The notes beneath the pieces are model-generated. The model saw only the letters and a program-made list of their open reading frames with translations, did no database searches and was not told where the DNA came from. The translations under genes were made by a program, and so were the position numbers. From Saccharomonospora sp. NB11 (GTDB taxonomy: Bacteria > Actinomycetota > Actinomycetes > Mycobacteriales > Pseudonocardiaceae): 64,000 nucleotides of DNA. The stretch lies in the NCBI RefSeq assembly GCF_015910535.1, contig NZ_JACBJG010000005.1:1-64000 (forward strand), read 5' to 3'. Of the stretch, positions 37,050 to 46,573 are shown piece by piece; the stretch's first letter is position 1, and each line of letters starts with the position of its first letter.

Positions 37050-38207
37050 TCAGCGGCTCTTCGAGCGCAGCTTGGAGAACAACCCACCCGGCTTGTGACC
37101 GTTGCCCGCCAGGGTGGGCACCTCCTCGCCCCGCAGCCGGGCCAGCTCGCGCAGCAGATCGGCCTGCTCGTCGTCGAGCTTCGTGGGCACCACGACGTCG
37201 ATGCGAATGTGCAGGTCACCCCGGCCGTCCACACGACCGGACGACCGCAGCCTCGGCATCCCGAAGCCGGGCAGCACGATTTCGGTGTTCGGCTGGGTGC
37301 CGGGCTCGATGGTCACCTCGGTCTCGCCGTCGACCAGCGTCTCCATGGGGATCACGGCACCGAGAGCCGCCGCCGTGACGGGCACGCGCAGTCGGCAGTG
37401 CAGGTCGTTGCCCTGCCGTTCGAAGTCCTCGTGCGGCGCTTCCTCCACCTCGACGTAGAGGTCACCGGCGGGACCACCGCCCGGGCCGACCTCGCCCTGA
37501 CCGGAGAGCCGGATACGCATGCCGTCGCCCACGCCCGGCGGAATCTTGGCCGTGACGTCCCGGCGGGCACGCACGCGACCGTCGCCGCCGCACTGCTGGC
37601 ACGGGTCGCTGATGACCTCGCCGTACCCACGGCAGGTGGGGCACGGCCGGGCCGTCACGACCTGGCCGAGGAACGACCGCTGCACGGACTGCACCTCACC
37701 CTGACCACCACAGGTGTCACAGGTGACGACGCTGCCGCCCTCGGCGGTCCCGGCACCCCGGCACCGGTCGCACAGGATGGCCGTGTCCACGGTGATCTGC
37801 TTGTTGACGCCGGTGGCGCACTCCTCCAGCGTCAGCTTCAACCGGATGAGCGCGTCCGAACCCGGCTGCACCCTGCTCCGCGGACCCCGTCCACGCGCAC
37901 CGCCGGTGGCGGCACCGAAGAAGGCGTCCATGATGTCGCCGAGACCGCCGAACCCGGCGAACGGGTCGCGCCCACCGGCGCTCGCCCCGTTGCTCAGCGG
38001 GTCGCCGCCCAGATCGACGATCTTGCGCTTCTCTGGGTCGGACAGCACCTCGTAGGCCGTCGTGACCTCGCTGAACTTGTGCTGCGCGTCCTCGGAGGGG
38101 TTGACGTCGGGGTGCAACTCGCGCGCAAGCTTGCGGTACGCGCGCTTGATCTGCTGTTCGGTCGCGTCCTTCGACACGCCGAGGATGCCGTAGTAATCCT
38201 TGGCCAC
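37050..38207 (-). CDS. dnaJ: Chaperone DnaJ (DnaJ2)
   Basis: This 385-residue type I DnaJ has a J domain with HPD ([13 protein letters not shown]), a Gly-rich segment, a zinc domain with four CxxCxGxG-like repeats ([32 protein letters not shown]) and the C-terminal substrate-binding domain. It is paired with hrcA upstream, the DnaJ2 arrangement of actinobacteria, while dnaK and dnaJ1 lie elsewhere. Confidence 0.96.
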   Translation of the reverse strand: MAKDYYGILGVSKDATEQQIKRAYRKLARELHPDVNPSEDAQHKFSEVTTAYEVLSDPEKRKIVDLGGDPLSNGASAGGRDPFAGFGGLGDIMDAFFGAATGGARGRGPRSRVQPGSDALIRLKLTLEECATGVNKQITVDTAILCDRCRGAGTAEGGSVVTCDTCGGQGEVQSVQRSFLGQVVTARPCPTCRGYGEVISDPCQQCGGDGRVRARRDVTAKIPPGVGDGMRIRLSGQGEVGPGGGPAGDLYVEVEEAPHEDFERQGNDLHCRLRVPVTAAALGAVIPMETLVDGETEVTIEPGTQPNTEIVLPGFGMPRLRSSGRVDGRGDLHIRIDVVVPTKLDDEQADLLRELARLRGEEVPTLAGNGHKPGGLFSKLRSKSR

Positions 38208-38277
38208 CGTCTGCCGTCCTCCTAGAAAGCCTGCACAAGCCTCTCATCCGGGTCGCGCGCCCGGACGGGCGGACCTC

Positions 38278-39303
38278 CTACCGCCCGGACAGGATCCGGC
38301 CCACGTACGTGGCGACCGCGCGCACGGCAGCGATCGTCCCGGGGTAGTCCATCCGGGTCGGGCCGACCACGCCCATGCCCCCCAGCAGTACTTGGTCCGA
38401 GCCGTATCCGATCGACACGACCGAGGTGCTCCGCATCTGCTCGTCCTCATTTTCCTCCCCGATCCGCACGGTGACGGCACCGGGGTTGCGTGCGGCGGCG
38501 AGCAGCTTGAGGACGACGACCTGCTCCTCCAGGGCCTCCAGCACCTGACGCAGCGATCCGGGGAAGTCGGCCACGTTGCGGGTGAGGTTGGCCGTGCCCC
38601 CGAGGACGAGACGTTCCTCCGGGTGCTCGACCAGCGACTCGACGAGCACCGTGCTGACTCTGACCATGACGTCCCGCAGCTCCGACGGCGCGTGTTCCGG
38701 CAGGTCGGAGACCTTCGCCGCCGCGTCGGGCAGCCGATGGCCGGACAGCGTGTTGTTGAGCACGTCCCGCAGCCGCGCGACGTGCTCGTCGCTGATGACG
38801 TCACCCAGGTCCACGGCCCGCTGGTCGACGCGGCCGGTGTCGGTGATCAGGACGATGAGCAACCGCGCCGGGGTCAGCGCGACCACCTCGACGTGGCGGA
38901 CGGTGGAGGTGGTCAACGTCGGGTACTGCACCACCGCCACCTGGCGCGTGAGCTGGGCCAGCAGCCGCACCGATCGACGCAGCACGTCGTCCAGGTCGAC
39001 CGCACCCTCCAAGAACTGCACGATGGCGCGCCGTTCGGCCGCCGACAGCGGCTTGACCTCCGAGAGCCGGTCGACGAACAGGCGGTAGCCCTTGTCCGTG
39101 GGAATGCGACCGGCGCTGGTGTGCGGCTGGGTGATGTAGCCGTCCTCCTCCAACGCGGCCATGTCGTTGCGGACCGTCGCGCTGGACACGTTCAAGTTGT
39201 GCCGGTCGACGAGCGCCTTCGACCCCACCGGCTCGTGATTCGACACGTAGTCGGCAACGATGGCGCGCAGCACCTCGAAACGACGCTCCTCCGTACTGGC
39301 CAC
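38278..39303 (-). CDS. hrcA: Heat-inducible transcription repressor HrcA
   Basis: HrcA (341 residues) has a winged-helix N terminus ([52 protein letters not shown]) and the GAF-like dimerisation region. AAGGAGG ahead of GTG 39303 fixes the start. HrcA normally binds CIRCE (TTAGCACTC-N9-GAGTGCTAA), but I see no good CIRCE in the 237-bp upstream interval, so self-repression is not evident from this sequence. It is followed by dnaJ2. Confidence 0.95.
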   Translation of the reverse strand: MASTEERRFEVLRAIVADYVSNHEPVGSKALVDRHNLNVSSATVRNDMAALEEDGYITQPHTSAGRIPTDKGYRLFVDRLSEVKPLSAAERRAIVQFLEGAVDLDDVLRRSVRLLAQLTRQVAVVQYPTLTTSTVRHVEVVALTPARLLIVLITDTGRVDQRAVDLGDVISDEHVARLRDVLNNTLSGHRLPDAAAKVSDLPEHAPSELRDVMVRVSTVLVESLVEHPEERLVLGGTANLTRNVADFPGSLRQVLEALEEQVVVLKLLAAARNPGAVTVRIGEENEDEQMRSTSVVSIGYGSDQVLLGGMGVVGPTRMDYPGTIAAVRAVATYVGRILSGR

Positions 39304-39540
39304 CGGCGCCTCCTTCCTCGCGTGCTCCACCCACGAGTTTACGTGCGGCTCGGCGGTCTTCGGGCCTCGTGAGGGTCGAAAGCCCCTGGACAGCCGCGGG
39401 AAACGGCGTTTCACCGACGACGCGACGGTCGTCCGGTGATCTCCATTACAGTGCTGACCAGACGCGAGGTTCGTTCAGGTGACGACGACCAACCGATCGA
39501 GGAACACAGGTCGCCCGCGCGCCGAGCCGATACCCGAGAC

Positions 39541-39921
39541 ATGTCCAGGTTTCGAGCGACATTCCTCGCCGCGTGCGCGACCGCTGCCCTCTGTACGGGC
39601 GGCCCCGCGAGCGCCGCGACTCCCGACGCTGCCTTCGTCCTGAGCCTGACCGACGCCAGTGGCGCCACCACCTCCGTCGAGCTCACGTGCGGGCCCACGC
39701 AGGGCAACCACCCGCAGGCCGACACGGCGTGCCGGTCGCTGGAGCAGGCCGACGGCGACTTCTCGCGGCTGCCGTCGAAGTTCCAGAACTGCACGATGAT
39801 CTACTCGCCGGTGTGGGCCACCGCCACCGGGACCTGGCGGGGCATGCCGGTCGACTTCGACACCGAGTACTCCAACCGATGCGTCGCCGACGCCCAGTCC
39901 GGCGGCGTGTTCGCGTTCTGA
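39541..39921 (+). CDS. Secreted subtilisin inhibitor-like (SSI) protein
   Basis: This 126-residue protein has a signal peptide (cleavage likely after PASA-A, about residue 25) and an SSI domain with four Cys in the family pattern: TCGPTQGNHPQADTAC (C50, C64) and NCTMIYSPV...NRC (C84, C113). By alignment with SSI, whose reactive bond lies in CPMVYDPV, the P1 residue is Met86 and P1' is Ile87, expected to fit subtilisin or chymotrypsin-like targets. The ATG at 39541 is used because the signal peptide begins there. A strong bidirectional terminator follows. Confidence 0.88.
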   Translation: MSRFRATFLAACATAALCTGGPASAATPDAAFVLSLTDASGATTSVELTCGPTQGNHPQADTACRSLEQADGDFSRLPSKFQNCTMIYSPVWATATGTWRGMPVDFDTEYSNRCVADAQSGGVFAF

Positions 39922-39951
39922 CGCAACGCCCTCGACGAACCCGTCCGCCCT

Positions 39952-40003
39952 CACGGGAAAGGCCACCGTCCTCGCACCCGGCGAGCCGGTGGCCTTTCCC
40001 GTG
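39952..40003. terminator. 17-bp bidirectional hairpin terminator
   Basis: CACGGGAAAGGCCACCG (39952-39968) pairs perfectly with CGGTGGCCTTTCCCGTG (39987-40003). It lies between the convergent SSI and siderophore-interacting genes and contains short A/T tracts in the stem. Confidence 0.8.
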
Positions 40004-40015
40004 TCAGGGGGCACG

Positions 40016-40813
40016 TCAGGCCATGAAGGCCTTCTTCTCCTGCCGCCACGCCTCGTCGGTGCGGCCCTGCCGCCAGTAGCCGGAGATCGACAGCAACTCC
40101 CGGTCGAGGCCACGCTCGTTCAGCAGGTGCCCTCGCAGGTCACGCACCATGGCTGCCTCGCCGTGCACGAACGCCTGGACCCGGCCGTGACCGAGGTCGA
40201 GGCCACGGACCTCGGCGGCGAGGTCGGCGCCCTCGACGCGCCGCAGCCACCGGAGGTCGACGTTGGCCTTCGTGGCGAGCGGTAGTTGCTCGTCCGCGTC
40301 CTCGACGACCAGCCGGACCGTGGCGGTGGCCTCCGGCGACAGGGCCTCCAGCGAGGCCGCGATGGCAGGCAGCGCGGCCTCGTCACCGACGAGCAGGTGA
40401 TGGTCGACGTCGTCACGAGGCGCGTAGGCACCGCCCGGACCACGCAGCAGCACCTCGTCACCGGGCCGCGCGCCTGCCGCCCACGGTCCGCCGAGCCCCT
40501 CGTCGCCGTGCACGAGGACGTCGAGCGTGAGTTCCGAGGCGTCGGGGTCGTGGTGGCGCACAGTGTAGGTGCGCATGCGGGGCCACGCCTCACGCGGCAG
40601 GGTCGCCTTCACGGCGTCGAGGTCGAAGGGGCCCGGGTACTCGACGCCGGGCACGCGGAACAGGACCTTGACGTAGCAGTCGGTGAAGCCGTTGTGCCGG
40701 AACGCGGCCAATCCCTCACCGCCGCACACGATCCTGATCATGTGGGGCGTGAGCCGCTCGGTACGCACCACCCGGGCCCGGATCAGCGGCTTGCCTTCGC
40801 CTCGTTGCGCCAT
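40016..40813 (-). CDS. Siderophore-interacting protein (ferric-siderophore reductase)
   Basis: This 265-residue FAD-binding reductase of the ViuB/SIP family has IRARVVRTERLTPHMIRIVCGGEGL, RTYTVRHHDPDASELTLDVLVHGDEGLGGPWA (the FAD-binding RxYT) and the C-terminal SGYWRQGRTDEAWRQEK. It removes iron from siderophores by reduction to ferrous iron. An IdeR/DtxR-like box lies about 20 bp upstream of its ATG, so iron repression is expected. No siderophore transporter is adjacent. Confidence 0.92.
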   Translation of the reverse strand: MAQRGEGKPLIRARVVRTERLTPHMIRIVCGGEGLAAFRHNGFTDCYVKVLFRVPGVEYPGPFDLDAVKATLPREAWPRMRTYTVRHHDPDASELTLDVLVHGDEGLGGPWAAGARPGDEVLLRGPGGAYAPRDDVDHHLLVGDEAALPAIAASLEALSPEATATVRLVVEDADEQLPLATKANVDLRWLRRVEGADLAAEVRGLDLGHGRVQAFVHGEAAMVRDLRGHLLNERGLDRELLSISGYWRQGRTDEAWRQEKKAFMA

Positions 40814-40832
40814 CCCCGCTCCTCCGTCGTGG

Positions 40833-40851
40833 TTAGGTATGCCTTCCCTAC
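40833..40851 (-). promoter_or_regulatory. IdeR/DtxR-like iron box
   Basis: The 19-bp site (TTAGGTATGCCTTCCCTAC on the + strand) matches the consensus TTAGGTTAGSCTAACCTAA at 14 of 19 positions, keeping both TTAGG and CCTA ends. It lies between the SIP gene and the divergent ChoD-type gene. Confidence 0.65.
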
Positions 40852-40922
40852 CCTAGACCACAACGACGGAACCACCCGTTCGCTTCATTGCCACACCGCC
40901 AACAGTGGTCGACCGTAGGACG

Positions 40923-42632
40923 ATGACGCGCTTCGACTACGACGTGGTGGTCATCGGCTCCGGATTCGGCGGCAGCGTGAGCGCACTCCGGCTCACCGAG
41001 AAGGGATACCGAGTGGGCGTCCTGGAGGCGGGCAGACGCTTCGCCGACCACGAGTTCGCCCGGACTTCCTGGCACCTGCGCGACTACCTGTTCGCTCCCC
41101 GACTCGGCTGCACGGGCATCCTGCGCCTCACCCCGTTCCGCGACGTCGTCGTGGCCACCGGGGCCGGCGTCGGCGGCGGCTCGCTCGGCTACGGCAACAC
41201 CCTCTACGAGCCGCCCGACGCGTTCTTCGCCGACCGGCAGTGGGCGGGCATCACCGACTGGAAGGCCGAACTCGCCCCCTACTACGACCAGGCCAAACGC
41301 ATGCTCGGCGTGACACCGAACCCCTGGACCTCCCCCGCCGACGAGGTGATGCGGGAGGTCGCCGAGGAGCTGGGCGTCGGCCACACCTACCGGCCCACCC
41401 CCGTCGGCGTCTTCTTCGGCGACGAGACCACCCCGCCGGGGACCCGGTTCAGCGACCCGTTCTTCGGTGGTGCGGGCCCCGACCGCCGCAGTTGCCTCCA
41501 CTGCGGCGAGTGCCTCACGGGATGCCGCCACGGGGCGAAGAACACCACGGTGAAGAACTACCTCTACCTGGCCGAGAAGGCAGGCGCGGCCGTGTACCCG
41601 CTCACGACGGTGACCGAGATCCGTCCGCTGCCCGGCGGCGGCTGGGCCTGTTCGTGCGTCCACACGACCAAGCGCTGGAAGCACCGCCGCCTGACTGCCG
41701 GGCAGGTCGTCCTCGCCGCCTCGGCCCTGGGCACGCAACGCCTGCTGCACCGCATGCGCGACCGGAACGTATTGCCCCGACTGTCACCTCGGCTCGGCGT
41801 GCTCTCCCGCACCAACTCCGAGGCGGTCCTGGCCGCACGCACCACCCGCCGCGGCGCCGAGTACCACCGGGGCGTCGCCATCAGCTCGTCGATGCACCCC
41901 GACGACGTCACGCACGTCGAGGCCGTGCGCTACGGCAAGGGCAGCAACCTGCTCGGCGTGCTCGGCACCGTCCTGGTCGACCCCGTGCCCGGCACGCCCC
42001 GCTGGCGCGCGGGCCTCGCGGAGCTGGTGCGACGTCGGCGTGAGTTGCGCGCCCTGCTCGACCCCCGGCACTGGTCGGAGGAGACGATCGCGTTGCTGGT
42101 GATGCAGTCGCTCGACAACTCCGTCACCACCTACACGCGGCGCGGCCTGTTCGGGCGGAGGATGGTGACGCGGCAGGGCGAGGGCGAGCCGAACCCGACC
42201 TGGATTCCGGCGGGACACGACGTGACGCGTCGGGTCGCGGCCCGGATCGGCGGCATCGCGAGCGGCGGCTGGAACGAGTTCTTCGACCGCCCGCTCACCG
42301 GACACTTCATCGGCGGCTGCGTCATCGGCGACTCGGAGAAGACCGGCGTGGTGGACGCCTACCACCGGGTGTACGGATATCCGGGACTGCACATCGTGGA
42401 CGGTTCGACGGTCTCGGCCAACCTCGGTGTCAATCCGTCTTTGACGATCACTGCACAGGCTGAGCGGGCGATGGCCTTGTGGCCCAACCGCGGCGAGCCG
42501 GACCCACGCCCGCCCCTGTCCTCCACCTACCGAGCGATCGCCCCCGTGCGGCCACGCCACCCGATCGTGCCCACCACCGCCGTCGGTGCCCTTCACCTGC
42601 CCGTTTTCCCGGCGAACCGCAGGTCGCCGTGA
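40923..42632 (+). CDS. choD: GMC oxidoreductase, ChoD-type (putative cholesterol oxidase)
   Basis: This 569-residue FAD enzyme is closely similar in layout to mycobacterial ChoD. The dinucleotide motif is IGSGFGGSVSALRLTEKGYRVGVLEAG, followed by LGCTGILRL, GAGVGGGSLGYGNTLY, CLHCGECLTGCRHGAKNTTVKNYL (a Cys-rich stretch) and the C-terminal GANLGVNPSL-type motif (VSANLGVNPSLTITAQAERAM). Despite its name, activity of ChoD on cholesterol is disputed in mycobacteria. The ATG at 40923 has TAGGA upstream. A TetR gene follows 13 bp later and may regulate it. Confidence 0.88.
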   Translation: MTRFDYDVVVIGSGFGGSVSALRLTEKGYRVGVLEAGRRFADHEFARTSWHLRDYLFAPRLGCTGILRLTPFRDVVVATGAGVGGGSLGYGNTLYEPPDAFFADRQWAGITDWKAELAPYYDQAKRMLGVTPNPWTSPADEVMREVAEELGVGHTYRPTPVGVFFGDETTPPGTRFSDPFFGGAGPDRRSCLHCGECLTGCRHGAKNTTVKNYLYLAEKAGAAVYPLTTVTEIRPLPGGGWACSCVHTTKRWKHRRLTAGQVVLAASALGTQRLLHRMRDRNVLPRLSPRLGVLSRTNSEAVLAARTTRRGAEYHRGVAISSSMHPDDVTHVEAVRYGKGSNLLGVLGTVLVDPVPGTPRWRAGLAELVRRRRELRALLDPRHWSEETIALLVMQSLDNSVTTYTRRGLFGRRMVTRQGEGEPNPTWIPAGHDVTRRVAARIGGIASGGWNEFFDRPLTGHFIGGCVIGDSEKTGVVDAYHRVYGYPGLHIVDGSTVSANLGVNPSLTITAQAERAMALWPNRGEPDPRPPLSSTYRAIAPVRPRHPIVPTTAVGALHLPVFPANRRSP

Positions 42633-42645
42633 GAAACTGCACCGC

Positions 42646-43281
42646 ATGACCACCGAATCCGTGCCCAAGTGGCGGCGGTTGGAGCCCGACCAGCGCCGGG
42701 AGCAGATCTTCACCTGCGCCGCCGAACTGTTCGGAGAGCGTCCGTACGCCGATGTCTCCACGTCGGACATCGCGGCCAGGGCGGGGGTGGCGCGAGGACT
42801 CATCAATCACTACTTCGGCACCAAACGGGAGCTGTATCTCGCCGTGGTACGGCGCGCGCTCAGCGTTCCCTACGGCGCGCTCGCCCAACTTCCCTCAGGG
42901 TCCACAAAGGAGCGTGCCAACGCCGCGGTGGACTGGTTCCTCGACATGGTCGAGGGGCAGGAGAAGATGTGGCTCGCCGCGATCACTCCCGAAGGAATCG
43001 GCCGGGACGTCGAGGTCGAACGCATCCTCGACGAGGCCGACCGCAACGCCGCCGACCGCGTTCTCGAAGCGATGGGTTTCGAGCGTTCCGATCCGCGGTG
43101 GGAGCAGTACAACGCCGTCGTCCGCGCCTACGCGGGCATGGTCAAGGTCGCGGGCCGCGAGTGGCTGGTCCGGGGCACGCTCGACCGCACCCAGGTGCAC
43201 GCCCTGCTCAGCCACGTGCTCGAATCACTCGTCACCGAGGTCCTGCCCGAGCTGGCGACGACGACGGTCAGCGGTAGGTGA
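42646..43281 (+). CDS. TetR-family transcriptional regulator
   Basis: This 211-residue protein has the N-terminal TetR helix-turn-helix (RREQIFTCAAELFGERPYADVSTSDIAARAGVARGLINHYFGTKRELYLAVV) and a helical ligand domain. It lies 13 bp after the ChoD-type oxidase, as a TetR gene also does near choD in mycobacteria (Rv3405c). Control of the oxidase by a lipid ligand is inference. It overlaps the convergent phosphatase gene by 14 bp. Confidence 0.87.
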   Translation: MTTESVPKWRRLEPDQRREQIFTCAAELFGERPYADVSTSDIAARAGVARGLINHYFGTKRELYLAVVRRALSVPYGALAQLPSGSTKERANAAVDWFLDMVEGQEKMWLAAITPEGIGRDVEVERILDEADRNAADRVLEAMGFERSDPRWEQYNAVVRAYAGMVKVAGREWLVRGTLDRTQVHALLSHVLESLVTEVLPELATTTVSGR

Positions 43282-43930
43282 GCAGTTCCGCCGCGTCACC
43301 GTCGAAGTGACCATGCTCGTTGAACGACAACAGCGTGGTCCCGGACCGGCCGGTGACGATCTTCGTGAGACCCGCGTTGACCGTGACCCGGTTCAACGAC
43401 AGGAAACCGGTGGCAGGATCTCCCAAAAGCGCGCCGCACAGCGTCGCGATCACTCCGCCGGAAGTGAAGACGACCGCCCGCGAGCCCTTCGGAAGACTCG
43501 ACACGACGTCGTCGAACGCCGCCCGGACCCGGTCGAGGAACATCGGCCACGTCTCGGCGCACGGGCTCTCCGCACCGGCTTCGACCCACGACCTCAGGGA
43601 CGTCTCCAGCACCTTCTGGTACGCGCGCGGGTCGGCGGTGTCCTGCCCGCTTCCCCCACCATGTCGCGCCACGATGTCGACGTGGTCGTACTCGTTCCAA
43701 CGCGCGTCCGTCTCGACGGCGGGCCCGGAACCGCACTGCGCGAGCGCCACCTCCGCCGTGACGCGCTGTCGGGACAACGTGCCGGAGCGGGCGAGCGACA
43801 CCGCGACGTCGCGGCGCGCGAGTTCGGCGCCGACGGCCCTGGCCTGGGCGTGCCCGAGATCGGACAGCACGTCGTAGTCGGCGGCACCGAACGACGCCTG
43901 GCCGTGGCGAATCAGGTAGACGGCTCCCAT
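43268..43930 (-). CDS. Histidine phosphatase family protein
   Basis: This 220-residue protein has the RHG motif (YLIRHGQASFGAADYDVLSDLGHAQARAVG), a second Arg in GTLSRQRVTAE, an acidic NEYDH and the late His-equivalent region VVFTSGGVIATL, where the usual H of the SHG/THG motif reads SGG. That would remove the second catalytic His unless the alignment shifts. Its substrate is unknown. It is downstream of the SDR gene with an 8-bp gap, so the two are co-transcribed. Confidence 0.8.
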   Translation of the reverse strand: MGAVYLIRHGQASFGAADYDVLSDLGHAQARAVGAELARRDVAVSLARSGTLSRQRVTAEVALAQCGSGPAVETDARWNEYDHVDIVARHGGGSGQDTADPRAYQKVLETSLRSWVEAGAESPCAETWPMFLDRVRAAFDDVVSSLPKGSRAVVFTSGGVIATLCGALLGDPATGFLSLNRVTVNAGLTKIVTGRSGTTLLSFNEHGHFDGDAAELLTYR

Positions 43931-43938
43931 CGGCGGCC

Positions 43939-44694
43939 TCAGACGATCTTCCGGAAGACGCTCGTCGGCAGGACGCGCACGAGCAGGCTGAGCGGAGTCC
44001 AGGGCAACGACGGCACGTAGGCCCTGGCCGGTTCGCGTTCGATCGCCGACACCATCGCCCGCGCGCCCTTCTCGGCACTCGCGATGAGCGGCGTGCCGCC
44101 CGCCTTGCGCTGCGTCATCTCCGACTCGATGTAGCCCGGGAACAGTGTGGTCACGGCGATCGGAGTGCGGTGCAGGTCGGTCCGGATGCCGTCGGCGAGG
44201 GTGGCGATGCCCGCCTTCGACGCCGCGTACGCGGTCATGGTGCGAGGCATGCCCCGCACGGCACTGAACGACGAGACGACGACGAGGTGTCCCGCGTTCT
44301 GCTCGCGGAAGATCGACACGGCGGCCTCGCACTGTGCGAGTCCCGCCACGAGGTTGGTCTCGACCGTCTGCCGGTTGGCGGCGAAGCGGCCCGTCCCGAC
44401 AGGCGCGCCCTTGCCGAGCCCCGCGTTGACGATCACGCGGTCGAGGGTGCCGAGTTCCGCACGGAATTCCTCGAAGACGGTCGCGACACGGTCGTGATCG
44501 TTGACGTCGAGTTCGCGGACGACGACGCGGATGCCGGGGTGCCGCTGAGTGAGCTCCGTGGCGAGAGCGTCGAGCCGGTCGCGACGTCGGGCGCACAACG
44601 CGAGATCACGACCCCGAGCGGCGAACTGGCGGGCCATCCCCTCACCGAGGCCCGCGCTGGCCCCTGTGATCACGATGTTCTTCCGTACGGCCAT
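43939..44694 (-). CDS. Short-chain dehydrogenase/reductase
   Basis: This 251-residue classical SDR has the cofactor motif ITGASAGLGEGMA, NAG in VIVNAGLG, the catalytic Ser in VVSSFSAVRG and YxxxK in TAYAASKAG. Arg residues at LCARRRDRLDAL suggest NADPH preference. The C-terminal FPGYIESEMT is common in lipid-related SDRs. It is the first gene of a pair with the histidine phosphatase. Substrate unknown. Confidence 0.87.
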   Translation of the reverse strand: MAVRKNIVITGASAGLGEGMARQFAARGRDLALCARRRDRLDALATELTQRHPGIRVVVRELDVNDHDRVATVFEEFRAELGTLDRVIVNAGLGKGAPVGTGRFAANRQTVETNLVAGLAQCEAAVSIFREQNAGHLVVVSSFSAVRGMPRTMTAYAASKAGIATLADGIRTDLHRTPIAVTTLFPGYIESEMTQRKAGGTPLIASAEKGARAMVSAIEREPARAYVPSLPWTPLSLLVRVLPTSVFRKIV

Positions 44695-44730
44695 GCAGCG
44701 ACCTTACCCGCACCCTACCCGCTGGTAACA

Positions 44731-44765
44731 AGACCGGCCCGACGCGAGGCGCGCCGGGCCGGTCT
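44731..44765 (-). terminator. Hairpin terminator after the S8 protease gene
   Basis: AGACCGGCCCG (44731-44741) pairs exactly with CGGGCCGGTCT (44755-44765) around a 13-nt loop. On the minus strand it follows the protease gene and is trailed by TTGTT. Confidence 0.72.
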
Positions 44766-44798
44766 GTGCAGGAGGAAAGTGACTCTGCGTTCGTTACC

Positions 44799-45995
<1,197 letters not shown>

Positions 45996-46210
45996 CGGTT
46001 TCCTTCCCGTGTCACCGACAACATCGTGCGACCATGACAGCGCCGGGAGTGGAACCTGGGCAATGATTCACATTTACCAGTTCTGAGCCGTTCGACGGAG
46101 TGACCGTTAGCCCATTCGGACGAGAACTTTCGCGGCGGCTTCCTCACCAGGCGTTACAGGTACTGCTAACGTGTTCTCAGATCGTTATCCAGGGCAGGCG
46201 AGGGGACACG

Positions 46211-46492
46211 ATGAGTAGCGCGACTGCGTTTTCCGAGGAGCTTCGGTTCGCGATCTCGACGAGCGGTCTGAGCCTCGACCGCATCCAGGTGCGTCTCCAG
46301 GAGCGCGGTGTCCCGGTGAGTGTGACCGCCCTGAGCTACTGGCAGTCGGGCAAACGGCAGCCGGAACGGCAACGGTCGTTGCGCGCCGTGTTGGCGCTGG
46401 AGGAGATCCTCGACGTGCCCCCGGGTTCGCTGCTCAGCCTGTTGCCCCCGCCGCGCCCGCGCGGCATCGCGTCCCGCCGCCACCTGAACTGA
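46211..46492 (+). CDS. Small XRE-type DNA-binding protein
   Basis: This 93-residue protein has a helix-turn-helix of Xre/Cro type: FSEELRFAISTSGLSLDRIQVRLQERGVPVSVTALSYWQSGKRQPERQRSLRAVLALEEIL. GCGAGGGGACACG precedes the ATG. A near-palindrome CGTTACAGGTACTGCTAACG lies about 50 bp upstream and could be its operator. The gene is followed by the first 21-bp repeat locus and converges on the acyl-CoA ligase gene. Target genes unknown. Confidence 0.75.
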   Translation: MSSATAFSEELRFAISTSGLSLDRIQVRLQERGVPVSVTALSYWQSGKRQPERQRSLRAVLALEEILDVPPGSLLSLLPPPRPRGIASRRHLN

Positions 46493-46573
46493 CCGGCGTG
46501 TCCGCGCCTCTCGCACGCGTGTCCTCGCCCTGCGACGCCGACATGCGTGCACAGGGCGAGGACACGCCGTTGC
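46493..46573. repeat. 21-bp repeat locus A with hairpin
   Basis: This convergent intergenic region holds degenerate copies of the 21-bp unit, best seen as CGCACGCGTGTCCTC plus GCCCTG (46512-46532), with flanking GGCGTGTCCGC. Part of it forms a 16-bp perfect stem: GCGTGTCCTCGCCCTG (46517-46532) with CAGGGCGAGGACACGC (46552-46567). It probably terminates transcription from both sides. Confidence 0.7.

Noticed and set aside
39304-39540. Possible CIRCE upstream of hrcA (fragments such as AACTCGTGGGTGGAGCACG)
   Set aside because: The halves do not match TTAGCACTC/GAGTGCTAA in sequence or spacing.
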